Below, piece by piece: positions 1 through 5,967 of a stretch of 9,320 bases of DNA. Origin of the DNA: GCA-020344715 sp050115935. GTDB lineage: Archaea > Thermoproteota > Bathyarchaeia > Bathyarchaeales > Bathyarchaeaceae. Numbering within the stretch: the first letter of the stretch is position 1; each line of letters opens with the position of its first letter. The position numbers were made by a program, and so were the translations under genes. The notes beneath the pieces were generated by a model, which saw only the letters and a program-made list of their open reading frames with translations, had not been told where the DNA came from and did no database searches. The stretch is taken from the NCBI GenBank assembly GCA_050115935.1, contig JASFPO010000078.1, forward strand, positions 1-9,320, written 5' to 3'.

Positions 1-101
1 TCTGTTTCTTCCACAACAACGCCGTAGCTTTCAGCTTTAGCGCAAAGCTTCTTCACCAACGATATCGCTGCAAGATTTACGCTGAGTTTAGGTTGTGACA
101 A
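1..101 (-). CDS. N-terminal fragment of an unrecognised protein (runs off the window)
   Basis: On the minus strand a TTG codon at 101-99 opens 33 codons without a stop up to the window edge, reading LSQPKLSVNLAAIS and onward to ESYGVVVEET. A Shine-Dalgarno GAGGA (plus-strand positions 108-112) sits 6 nt upstream, and an in-frame stop at 125-123 means the gene cannot start much earlier. Codon use looks coding. The opening 'PKLSVNLAAI' faintly recalls the start of PLP-dependent alanine racemase-like proteins, but 33 residues are too few to name a family. It is divergent from the gene at 274, with about 170 bp between them that probably carry both promoters. Confidence 0.55.
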   Translation of the reverse strand, partial: MSQPKLSVNLAAISLVKKLCAKAESYGVVVEET

Positions 102-231
102 GATTCTTCCTCTAAATGTCTGCTAAGTTTGCCCATAACACTCTATTGCGCTACAATAAAGTTTTTGCTAAACTCAATGCAAAAAAAGCCAAGTCACACA
201 AGCATGAATCTGCGGAATCAAGTTTGAGAGA

Positions 232-241
232 GGTTTTATAG
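232..241 (+). promoter_or_regulatory. TATA-like box upstream of the membrane-protein/peptidase unit
   Basis: GGTTTTATAG lies about 35-40 nt upstream of the TTG start at 274, within an A/T-rich divergent intergenic region. An archaeal TATA box here would place transcription initiation near 262-266, giving a very short leader that still includes or abuts the Shine-Dalgarno site. This rests on sequence resemblance and spacing only; no purine-rich BRE beyond the GAGAG at 226-230 can be judged. Confidence 0.35.
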
Positions 242-261
242 TTGGACTTTCATAGTCTAAC

Positions 262-267
262 GAGGGT
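262..267 (+). promoter_or_regulatory. Shine-Dalgarno site that fixes the TTG start at 274
   Basis: GAGGGT ends 6 nt before TTG 274. No in-frame ATG exists near the start of the frame; the ATG at 281 is out of frame. The site therefore supports TTG as the initiation codon. Confidence 0.5.
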
Positions 268-273
268 CTACGT

Positions 274-549
274 TTGCCTGATGAATCAGAAGAGGCTTAT
301 CTGCAAGCAAGGATAAGTGAAGCAAAAAGCAGAGAAAGGATGATGAATATATTCTCTTTCTTCGGGATAGCAGGTATTGTAATCGGTCTCTATGAATGGT
401 TCCTGGACTTAATAGTTGTAGGAGCAGTCCTAGTGGTCTTTGGCTTTGTCATGAGTCTGCGTTACTATTCCCAGAAGAAGAAGTATGTGGAACAATTGAA
501 GGACGTCGGTCTCAAGAAGAAGAGCACGCGCGCGCGGAGAGATTCATGA
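274..549 (+). CDS. Small two-helix membrane protein (unknown function)
   Basis: A 91-residue protein starting at TTG. Residues 1-24 are charged and probably helical (EEAYLQARISEAKSRER). Two hydrophobic helices follow, at about 25-43 and 46-65, separated by a very short turn containing E41 and D45. The tail from residue 67 is rich in Lys and Arg (SQKKKYVEQ, LKKKSTRARR). By the positive-inside rule, both ends should face the cytoplasm. I recognise no family. Its stop codon overlaps the ATG of the membrane-anchored peptidase gene in an ATGA arrangement (546-549), so the two are almost certainly co-transcribed and probably translationally coupled. The protein may be an accessory or partner subunit of that peptidase, which is inference from position. 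The last codons run through a CG-alternating tract (527-536) that is unusual for this moderate-GC region. Confidence 0.75.
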   Translation: MPDESEEAYLQARISEAKSRERMMNIFSFFGIAGIVIGLYEWFLDLIVVGAVLVVFGFVMSLRYYSQKKKYVEQLKDVGLKKKSTRARRDS

Positions 550-2036
550 CTGCGAAAATTAAAACTCTTGAATCTATCTTTGTTGTCCATACGTGTATCT
601 TGGTAGTATCTCTCGTACAAGTCACATTATCGCCCACGCAATTTGAGGAGCAGAATTGGATCAGCGTGGAAGGAAAAAACTGTATCATATACTATGAAAG
701 TAATGTTGACAATTGGCTCAAAGAAAACATCGTAGAAGTAGTAGCGCTTGCGGATGACTATGTTGAGAAAGGCCTTCATTTCTTGGACATCTCATACGAT
801 GGAAAGATAGAATACCACTTCTACTCAAGTTCCGCGCATCCCACCTTTCCATGTCAGGAAGCAGTTGCTTGTGGAAATGAAGGCAAAGTGTGGGCAGTTT
901 TTCCTTCGCCGTTGGAAATGTCACTGAATCTGGAAGAAATCCGTAGGAGTTACCTTGCAGGCATTTTTGCACACGAAACAGTTCATGCTTTAGACTATAC
1001 TATTGGAATGGGCGCGCTTCCGTTTTTCAGAGAAGGATTAGCAGTGTACTTCAGTTATAGCCTAGTTGAAGGAGCTTATTTTGGCTATGAGATTGATGAC
1101 GTGGTTAGCGGCATTTGCGCCGCTGACGAGTTAGTACCTCTCAACAAAGAGGTTGATCATTGGTCTAAGTACAGAGATTATCTGCAAGTTGGCTCTTTCA
1201 CGAAATTCCTGATCCAAAATTACGGTCTTGAAAGATTTAAGCAATTTTTCAGCCAAATGGGGTCAGCCACCATGGAAACATTGTTCCAAGATTTCTATTC
1301 AAAGGATTTGGAAACCTTAGAGGGGGAATGGATTACATACCTTAGAAACCATGAACCCAAGATGAACATGGAGGGAACAACATCGCTGGTTCTCAGAAAC
1401 GGGATGGATGTCTTAATCGTATACGGAACTTCAAACCCAAACTCTACTGAAAACGAGCTTGCCAAAGAAGCAGCAGAAAACATGCAGAGGCTAAGCGAAA
1501 CTTTGTCCTACCTCAAGTATGATGAGCTAATAGATGTTCAACCTTTATCAGCCTCGGAGATGACCCCTTCAGAATTGGCCTCCAAGAACATAGTCCTCGT
1601 CGGTAACGCTATCACAAATCCCTTCTTGAATGAAGTTGGGCAATGCTTACCCTTGACTATAGAGAATGATGGCTTCGCTTTTGAAGGCGAATGGTACACC
1701 GGAAAGGACGACGGCATCTTGATATCATATTTGAATCCGTATAACACCAGCAAATATCTAATAGTTATGACTGGAAACAGTGAAGGCGAGACACTGAGGA
1801 TAAGCGAAATAGCTCTGCAATATTTTCAAGCTTTTGAGCAAATCGGCTTTCATTATATGATTTTCGAGAATCAAGATATGATTGACAGGGGATACTTTGA
1901 ATCATTTGAGCTCAGATCACCACTCCCAGGTTCTTACGGTATATTCATCGGCATCGGCGTAATTGCATCAGCTCTGGCAGTGTTCTTGATAATTTACCGT
2001 TGGACAAGGCGTGCGCGGATGCATCGAAGACCATAA
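546..2036 (+). CDS. Membrane-anchored zinc metallopeptidase of the gluzincin type (peptidase MA-like)
   Basis: A 496-residue protein. An uncleaved anchor or signal helix lies at about 10-30. A peptidase domain follows, with the zinc motif H143-E144-T-V-H147 and a third ligand candidate E163 in the sequence FFREGLAVYF, the HExxH...E pattern of gluzincins. The segment at about 212-266 (VGSFTKFLIQNYGLERF ... EWITYL) resembles the C-terminal half of the peptidase MA-like domain. Residues about 280-445 form a second domain with strand-like blocks LIVYGT (290-295), NIVLVGN (348-354), LPL (368-370) and NPYNTSKYLIVMTGNS (397-412); this pattern recalls a domain seen beside some secreted hydrolases, but I cannot name it firmly. 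A C-terminal helix (about 465-484) ends in an Arg-rich tail. The bulk should face outside, held by both ends. The frame is open back to 396, but ATG 546 was chosen because it overlaps the preceding stop (ATGA) and begins just before the hydrophobic helix. Substrate unknown. Confidence 0.8.
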   Translation: MTAKIKTLESIFVVHTCILVVSLVQVTLSPTQFEEQNWISVEGKNCIIYYESNVDNWLKENIVEVVALADDYVEKGLHFLDISYDGKIEYHFYSSSAHPTFPCQEAVACGNEGKVWAVFPSPLEMSLNLEEIRRSYLAGIFAHETVHALDYTIGMGALPFFREGLAVYFSYSLVEGAYFGYEIDDVVSGICAADELVPLNKEVDHWSKYRDYLQVGSFTKFLIQNYGLERFKQFFSQMGSATMETLFQDFYSKDLETLEGEWITYLRNHEPKMNMEGTTSLVLRNGMDVLIVYGTSNPNSTENELAKEAAENMQRLSETLSYLKYDELIDVQPLSASEMTPSELASKNIVLVGNAITNPFLNEVGQCLPLTIENDGFAFEGEWYTGKDDGILISYLNPYNTSKYLIVMTGNSEGETLRISEIALQYFQAFEQIGFHYMIFENQDMIDRGYFESFELRSPLPGSYGIFIGIGVIASALAVFLIIYRWTRRARMHRRP

Positions 2037-2099
2037 TATATCATTTGCTGAAGGACGATATTTATGGATGTAAGTTACACTTAATCTTAGGCGTCTGCA

Positions 2100-2339
2100 T
2101 TGATCAGAGACCTCAATGTAACAATAGCCAAATACTATCTGCCTGACGAGCTGTTTGTAGGTCAAGTCGAAGAAATAATCAACATGTTAACCGAAAAGCT
2201 GGCTAATCGTTTTCCAAATGTTGAAGCAGTGAACAAAGCAAACCTTATCATAGCAAGATATTATCTGAACATCAACAGGCATGAAGCACGCTGGTCAACT
2301 TCACTTCAGCCATCCAAAACTCCACAGATTTTTCGCTGA
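2100..2339 (+). CDS. Short hypothetical ORF, possibly a gene remnant
   Basis: 79 codons from a TTG at 2100; the frame has stops at 2082 and 2088, so no longer version exists. Residues 1-60 (for example TIAKYYLPDELFVGQVEEII and NLIIARYYLNINR) look like a real, mostly helical protein with coding-like codon choice. The last 20 residues (HEARWSTSLQPSKTPQIFR) look less protein-like. No convincing Shine-Dalgarno precedes the TTG; an ATATTTATGG at 2058-2067 could act as a TATA box. I recognise no family. It may be a small gene, or the surviving part of a larger one whose 3' end is lost. It is followed by a T-tract and converges with the minus-strand gene ending at 2381. Confidence 0.4.
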   Translation: MIRDLNVTIAKYYLPDELFVGQVEEIINMLTEKLANRFPNVEAVNKANLIIARYYLNINRHEARWSTSLQPSKTPQIFR

Positions 2340-2340
2340 A

Positions 2341-2371
2341 ACACAGAATTCAGCCGTGTGCAATTTTTTCT
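2341..2371 (+). terminator. T-tract terminator candidate between convergent genes
   Basis: The run of six T at 2364-2369 (within CAATTTTTTC) lies about 25 nt after the stop of the plus-strand ORF. It follows a weak ACAC/GTGT inverted match (2341-2344 with 2356-2359). Archaeal termination mainly needs a T-rich tract, so this could stop plus-strand transcription before it enters the convergent minus-strand gene. Confidence 0.35.
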
Positions 2372-2380
2372 AGTTCAAAC

Positions 2381-3130
2381 CTATTCTTGGCGATGAGGCT
2401 TCCCAATAGGACAAGCGTCAATACATATCGTGCATTCTATGTAGCTGTTTGGCGTAGGTCTCTCAATCAGCCTTCTCTCTAATCTCCTCACATCTTCTGG
2501 AACATCAGATGCATCTGGCTTTTCAGCTGCATAAGTCATACAACGGTTGATCTTAATCTGATACGGCTCTAGAGCTTTCGTAGGGCAAGCCATAACGCAT
2601 TTCTCACAGTCTTTGCACAGATCTTCTTTGTACGGTTCATCTGCGTCAAGTTCCGCTGTCGTCAACACGGAAATCAATCTCACTCTAGGTCCGTAGTTGG
2701 GAGTGACCAACAGTGTACTTTTTCCTTGGCAACCAAGACCACACCTTACGGCAGCTGTTTTGAGAGGAATAGCAAGCGAAAGAAGAGATTCAAAACCTTT
2801 CTTCCTGAGGTAGTCAACAATCTTCCATGCTTTGTTTCTCATGATCTCGTAATAGAGTTGGTAGTTTTCCAAGGGCACCTTTGGCGTGTACATTTCACGA
2901 CCCTTGAGATAGACTGAATCTACCTGCAAATTCAACGCTTTGTCCCAAGCATAATAACTCATCAGCACAACCGACTTGACATTTGGCAGTTCCTCTTCAG
3001 GCGAACGCAAGTTGGTGACTGTGCCTATCCATCCGTGAGGCAAGCCGCGAAGCATGTTTGGGTTCGAAATGCCAGAAGATACAAAGCCAACTTCCTTTGC
3101 TTTTTGCTTTAGATCTTTCGCCAAAGTCAT
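2381..3130 (-). CDS. QueG-like protein with two [4Fe-4S] cluster motifs
   Basis: A 249-residue cytoplasmic protein. Residues about 1-120 match the general N-terminal region of the epoxyqueuosine reductase (QueG)/reductive dehalogenase-like superfamily. A signature GLGCQGKSTLLVTPNYGPR follows at 131-149, and then VLTTAEL. The first cluster set is C172-x2-C175-x2-C178-x3-C182-P. A further Cys, C197, lies in the 'RCMTY' position seen in QueG. The second set is C233-x2-C236-x3-C240-P. Eight cysteines therefore suit two [4Fe-4S] clusters. It is shorter than usual QueG proteins (roughly 310-380 residues) and lacks their C-terminal repeat domain. The acidic residue QueG uses for catalysis before the GLG motif is not apparent: this stretch reads LAIPLKTAAVRCGLG. 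I therefore call it a paralogue of unknown reaction and not queG. ATG 3130 was chosen; a weak AGGATG lies about 10 nt upstream. It lies 36 nt downstream of fwdC on the same strand and is likely co-transcribed with it. Confidence 0.8.
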   Translation of the reverse strand: MTLAKDLKQKAKEVGFVSSGISNPNMLRGLPHGWIGTVTNLRSPEEELPNVKSVVLMSYYAWDKALNLQVDSVYLKGREMYTPKVPLENYQLYYEIMRNKAWKIVDYLRKKGFESLLSLAIPLKTAAVRCGLGCQGKSTLLVTPNYGPRVRLISVLTTAELDADEPYKEDLCKDCEKCVMACPTKALEPYQIKINRCMTYAAEKPDASDVPEDVRRLERRLIERPTPNSYIECTICIDACPIGKPHRQE

Positions 3131-3166
3131 TCCTTTAACATCCTAACCTTTGATGAAGGCTAGTTT

Positions 3167-3991
3167 TTAGATGATTTCTTCGTAAAACTTCAGATGGGTG
3201 TTAGAGGCCTTGGATATGTAGAGTTTGCCTGTTCCTTCTTCTGCAATGTCTCCGGTAAAAAGGTAGAAGGGACCTTCGAGTTTTTCTCCGTTTATCTTCA
3301 CCTTTGCCTTGACAGTTTCTACAGTGAACGTAGGAAGAACCGAAGGAACACTACCACAAACAACAATCTTTCCTCTAATCATTTCAGCACCATCTCTTCC
3401 CTCAGAGTTGCCGTAAACAACTATTATGCCGTTTCTCATGTGAACACCTGTAAACTGCCCAACATCTCCATGCACCTTGATTATGCCTTTCCGCATGAAA
3501 TATCCAAGTTCGTTTCCAGCATTACCATGAATTTCTATTGTTCCACCACTCATTCCCTTGGTGCTACCTCCCTTGTAAGCTGCACCCACGTAGTCGCCAG
3601 CATCACCTTTGACTTCAATCACTCCACCCTTCATCATTAACCCCATCCACGAATCAGCATTGCCATCGACCAGAATCCTTCCACCAGCCATCTCTTCACC
3701 AAGATGAAAACCAACATCGCCGTGAACAACGATCTCACCAGCTGACATCTGAGCTCCTATCCTTCTAACCTTGTGAACATCTCCACGGATCTGAATCGAA
3801 ACCTCCTCGGGCTTGGCACCGCTTTCACCTTTAACACTGAAGAGCTCACTCAAACTACGCTCACGGTTACCCTCCCAAACCTTGAATTTCCCTATCTCCT
3901 CAACTGATTTTCCAGCAAAAGTATCGGGTGTAATGCACTCTGCTTCAACTGGAACCTTGAAAACACGTTTAGGACGCAAAGCCACAACCAT
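3167..3991 (-). CDS. fwdC: Formylmethanofuran dehydrogenase subunit C
   Basis: A 274-residue protein, the normal length for FwdC/FmdC. After a N-terminal region of about 65 residues come repeated glycine-rich units of roughly 19 residues (about 70-213). Examples are SAGEIVVHGDVGFHLG, MSGGTIEIHGNAGNELG and RKGIIKVHGDVGQFTG, the GxGxG right-handed parallel beta-helix also found in glutamate synthase. The block GDYVGAAYKGGSTKGMSGG (132-150 approx.) is characteristic of the FwdC group. In the Fwd/Fmd complex, subunit C is structural, packing against the other subunits of the enzyme that reduces CO2 to formylmethanofuran (or runs in reverse); Fhc complexes carry a related subunit. Unusually, no FwdA, B, D, F or G gene lies in the window. 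The likely downstream partner is a double [4Fe-4S] protein. The ATG at 3991 has AGGCGG about 9 nt upstream as a modest ribosome site. Confidence 0.9.
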   Translation of the reverse strand: MVVALRPKRVFKVPVEAECITPDTFAGKSVEEIGKFKVWEGNRERSLSELFSVKGESGAKPEEVSIQIRGDVHKVRRIGAQMSAGEIVVHGDVGFHLGEEMAGGRILVDGNADSWMGLMMKGGVIEVKGDAGDYVGAAYKGGSTKGMSGGTIEIHGNAGNELGYFMRKGIIKVHGDVGQFTGVHMRNGIIVVYGNSEGRDGAEMIRGKIVVCGSVPSVLPTFTVETVKAKVKINGEKLEGPFYLFTGDIAEEGTGKLYISKASNTHLKFYEEII

Positions 3992-4046
3992 ATCATATTT
4001 CCGCCTTTGTACACAGTGGACATGAGACCGCTAGGTGATGTTCCGG

Positions 4047-4085
4047 CACAATGTATGTTTGATACAAATATGTTCGATAATTGTG
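4047..4085. promoter_or_regulatory. Repeat-bearing control-region candidate upstream of fwdC
   Basis: The gap between fwdC and the divergent fragment contains a near-exact direct repeat, ATGTTTGATA (4055-4064) and ATGTTCGATA (4070-4079), 15 bp start to start. This pair is nested inside a 6-bp inverted repeat CACAAT/ATTGTG (4047-4052 and 4080-4085). On the minus strand the same stretch includes a weak TATA-like CATATTTG. It may be the fwdC promoter/operator region, but the sequence elements are short and this is speculative. Confidence 0.25.
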
Positions 4086-4122
4086 TAGGGTGGTTTCGCT
4101 ATTGTTTTTGTGTGTGGTTTGG

Positions 4123-4350
4123 ATGAGGGAAAACCCTAGTTGGATTGGACGTGCGTATTTGGATAGACGGGTTGATCTTCCTAGTTTGAAGCGTTTGTGG
4201 GAGATGTTGCGTAGGGAGAACATGAAGCGTTCAACCTTCCGAACTTATATCAAGAATGTAAAGTCTGTTATAAACTTTGCAGGTTATGATGATCCTGAAA
4301 GGATCCTAGTAGATGTATGTTTCTTCACATTAAGCCATCATTTCATCTGA
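4123..4350 (+). pseudogene. Fragment resembling the N-terminal domain of an archaeal tyrosine recombinase (likely decayed)
   Basis: From ATG 4123 the frame encodes about 75 residues: SWIGRAYLDR, then PSLKRLWEMLRRENMKRSTF and RTYIKNVKSVINFAGYDDPE. The pattern of a basic helical segment, 'RSTFRTYIKNVKSVINF' and then 'GYDDPERIL' resembles the core-binding (SAM-like) domain that precedes the catalytic part of tyrosine recombinases. No catalytic domain follows: the frame degrades after 'ILVD' and stops at 4348-4350. Another frame is open from 4299 to 4445 but reads as no recognisable protein. No strong Shine-Dalgarno precedes the ATG. I see a truncated remnant; an intact small DNA-binding protein is the alternative. 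A 6-bp hairpin (GATCCT-GAA-AGGATC, 4291-4305) lies where the similarity fades. Confidence 0.4.
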
Positions 4351-4445
4351 AGTTGCACTATTGGCTTATGGAGAAAACTTCTATTCATGTTTCTGACCAG
4401 TCGACTACTATCTCCAGTCCAAACTGCAGTGTGGACATAACATGA

Positions 4446-4465
4446 AGCCTTTGCGCGCGAGTTAT
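4446..4465. repeat. GCGCGC-containing direct repeat, copy 1 (at the 3' end of the cyclodeaminase-family gene)
   Basis: AGCCTTTGCGCGCGAGTTAT matches AGCCTTGCGCGCTGAGTTA at 5482-5500 apart from two single-base gaps. The last bases overlap the stop codon (4462-4464) of the minus-strand dehydrogenase gene. Function unknown. Confidence 0.5.
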
Positions 4466-5442
4466 AAGGGGAGTCTTGCTCCAACCATTGCCTTCTTCGC
4501 CTTTTCGTAGATGAGAATGGCCGTGCCCATATCTTCTATAGCTAAACCCAGATTCATTGACATGGTGCGTTCTTTCGGATTCTGACGGCCTGGCTTCTTG
4601 CCTGTAATGAGCTCACCTAAGTCCGCATATACGTTAGGTATTCTGGAGAAATATCCCAGCTTTTGATAATAGGCCAGTTGGTCCTTGTCATCAGTACAAA
4701 ACTTGTCCATAGAATACATGGCGTCTGGTTTCCAATACGAGTCGAAGTCCAATGGACATGCAAAGCCACCATCCTTGAACCATGACGACTCGATCACGGG
4801 TGTTGGGTGTTTTAAGATGGGTCCTGTGGTGACTACAATGTCGCAGTCTTCAACGGCCTTTCTGGGGGAGCCAACGGGAACAATTCTGAGTGGATATTTA
4901 GCATTCATCTCTTTGACATATGTCCGCAAATTCCTCTTGCTGATATCGTAGGCTTTAACCATTTCCAGGTCTTTGAAAACATTCATCAGTGCTTCGACGT
5001 TGCTTCTACCTTGAACACCACATCCAAGTATCCCAAGAACTCTTGAATCTTCTCTGGCCAAGTGTTTCGCTGCAATGGCTGTTGCGGCTCCGGTCCGTTT
5101 AGCCGTTATCCAAGTGCAGTCCATAACGCACATTGGGATGCCCGTCTCGATATCGCTCAAGATGAGGAGACCCGAGATATACGGGAGACCATGCTTTAGG
5201 TTTTTGGGGAAGCCACTCACCCATTTGACGCCAGCAGCTCCCATCTTGGGTATAGAAGCGGGCATAGCGTGGATGAAGGCGTCTGGTTGTGGGTGAATAC
5301 CGGGCTTAGGTGGCACCTCAGTTCTTCCTGCAGCCTTCTCACGAAAAACGTCCTCAACTACCTGAATGACTTCAATTATAGGAATGTCTAGTTTCTCTAT
5401 GTCAAGTCTAGTAAGATAAAGAATCTCGCCTTTACCACTCAT
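4462..5442 (-). CDS. Ornithine cyclodeaminase/mu-crystallin family NAD(P)-dependent enzyme
   Basis: A 326-residue cytoplasmic protein, typical of this family (about 310-350). The N-terminal part carries the substrate-domain signatures VPPKPGIHP (43-51), HAMPAS (58-63), AAGVKWVSGFP (69-79, K73 being the usual active-site Lys) and TAKRTGAATA (113-122). The Rossmann motif GILGCGVQGR (137-146) binds NAD(P). Family members include ornithine cyclodeaminase, alanine dehydrogenase, ketimine reductase and opine-type dehydrogenases, so the substrate cannot be read from the sequence. At the carboxylate-binding 'PxR' position this protein has Lys (P45-K46). The area where ornithine cyclodeaminase has its catalytic Asp reads CPLDFDSYW (229-237). 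True cyclodeaminase activity is therefore doubtful. The start MSGKGEILYLTRLDIEKL fits the family; no strong Shine-Dalgarno precedes it. The gene is divergent from the winged-helix gene and bracketed by GCGCGC repeats. Confidence 0.85.
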   Translation of the reverse strand: MSGKGEILYLTRLDIEKLDIPIIEVIQVVEDVFREKAAGRTEVPPKPGIHPQPDAFIHAMPASIPKMGAAGVKWVSGFPKNLKHGLPYISGLLILSDIETGIPMCVMDCTWITAKRTGAATAIAAKHLAREDSRVLGILGCGVQGRSNVEALMNVFKDLEMVKAYDISKRNLRTYVKEMNAKYPLRIVPVGSPRKAVEDCDIVVTTGPILKHPTPVIESSWFKDGGFACPLDFDSYWKPDAMYSMDKFCTDDKDQLAYYQKLGYFSRIPNVYADLGELITGKKPGRQNPKERTMSMNLGLAIEDMGTAILIYEKAKKAMVGARLPL

Positions 5443-5481
5443 GATGGGTAACTCGTCAACAAATAGTGCGGAGAACAGAAA

Positions 5482-5500
5482 AGCCTTGCGCGCTGAGTTA
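5482..5500. repeat. GCGCGC-containing direct repeat, copy 2 (upstream of the cyclodeaminase-family gene)
   Basis: AGCCTTGCGCGCTGAGTTA, in the same orientation as copy 1 at 4446-4465 and about 40 bp upstream of the dehydrogenase start. A partial third copy, TGCGCGCTTGTTGAGT, begins at 5968 just after the winged-helix gene. Confidence 0.5.
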
Positions 5501-5683
5501 GTTATGATGTAGTTTTGTGGGAAATAGATGCAAAGAAGATATTTTCCCCTTTTTTGTTTCTATAGGACTTATAGAAGAATAGAAGCGAAGCACGTTCGTA
5601 CTTGCATCTAATTGGTTCTTTGATTATGAAGGAAAGGCTCCTAAACACTTTGAGACTTATGGAACATTTCTCTGGAACACAAT

Positions 5684-5693
5684 CGCGCGCGCG
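5684..5693. repeat. Alternating CG decamer
   Basis: CGCGCGCGCG in an otherwise A/T-leaning intergenic region. An identical decamer lies at 527-536 at the end of the small membrane-protein gene. Alternating CG of this kind can favour Z-DNA, but no function is implied. Confidence 0.4.
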
Positions 5694-5742
5694 AATCGAA
5701 GGGTTGAAAACTAATAAATCTGGTCAGGGTAGAGGAGCCATT

Positions 5743-5747
5743 GGGAG
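5743..5747 (+). promoter_or_regulatory. Shine-Dalgarno site that fixes the ATG at 5755
   Basis: GGGAG ends 7 nt before ATG 5755. It is the strongest ribosome site along this open frame and argues against the upstream TTG 5602 and ATG 5626. Confidence 0.5.
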
Positions 5748-5754
5748 AAAAAAG

Positions 5755-5967
5755 ATGAAAAGACATGCATACATAAAATTCCGAGAAAAAGTGGAAAAAG
5801 CACTGCAAGGAGAAAAGGACGGACTCACTTGGAACCAACTTAAGAAGAAGGGGGAAATCGAACAAACTCGTCTATGTTATACTTGGGCTAGACAACTTGA
5901 AAATGAAATCGGATTGACTCGGGAGCGACGTGGTCGCAACGTTTATTGGAAATTAAAGAGCAGATGA
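5755..5967 (+). CDS. Small winged-helix DNA-binding protein
   Basis: A 70-residue protein, MKRHAYIKFREKVEKALQGE followed by DGLTWNQLKKKGEIEQ, then LENEIGLTRERRGRNVYWKL. The order is: helix 1; the 'GLTWNQLKKKG' helix-turn-helix entry; a helix with Trp and Arg (TRLCYTWARQLENEIG); and a beta-wing (RERRGRNVYWKL). This fits a winged-helix fold and the small stand-alone proteins of this type common in archaea. The role may be transcription control, but no target is shown. It is divergent from the dehydrogenase gene and lies 37 bp upstream of tatD on the same strand, so it could regulate either or act elsewhere. Start chosen at ATG 5755 for its GGGAG site; a 121-residue version from 5602 is possible but unlikely. 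Confidence 0.7.
   Translation: MKRHAYIKFREKVEKALQGEKDGLTWNQLKKKGEIEQTRLCYTWARQLENEIGLTRERRGRNVYWKLKSR

Larger units (their letters stand above)
5443..5754. other. Divergent intergenic region between the dehydrogenase and winged-helix genes
   Basis: About 310 bp without a firmly supported gene. It contains repeat copy 2 (5482-5500), a T-rich stretch CCCCTTTTTTG (about 5546-5556), TATA-like sequences on the plus strand (ACTTATAG near 5567 and CTAATAAATC near 5711-5720), and a CG-alternating decamer at 5684-5693. The plus-strand frame of the winged-helix gene is open back to TTG 5602 (ATG 5626), but this extension (residues such as GTQSRARIEGLKTNKSGQGR) looks unstructured and the good ribosome site is at the later ATG. 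It most likely holds the two divergent promoters. Confidence 0.4.

Noticed and set aside
396..545. A longer start for the peptidase gene (546-codon version from 396)
   Set aside because: The extension overlaps the well-formed small membrane-protein gene in another frame, reads like out-of-frame translation, and would bury the signal/anchor helix. ATG 546 overlaps the upstream stop and immediately precedes that helix.
3194..3640. A 148-codon plus-strand frame opposite fwdC
   Set aside because: It is antisense to the repetitive glycine-rich region of fwdC, with Ser/Thr/His/Asn-rich low-quality sequence, and has no independent support.
5602..5754. A longer winged-helix protein starting at TTG 5602 or ATG 5626
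   Set aside because: The added segment shows no conserved-looking structure and contains a CG decamer and a TATA-like sequence, while ATG 5755 has a good ribosome site and begins the compact domain.
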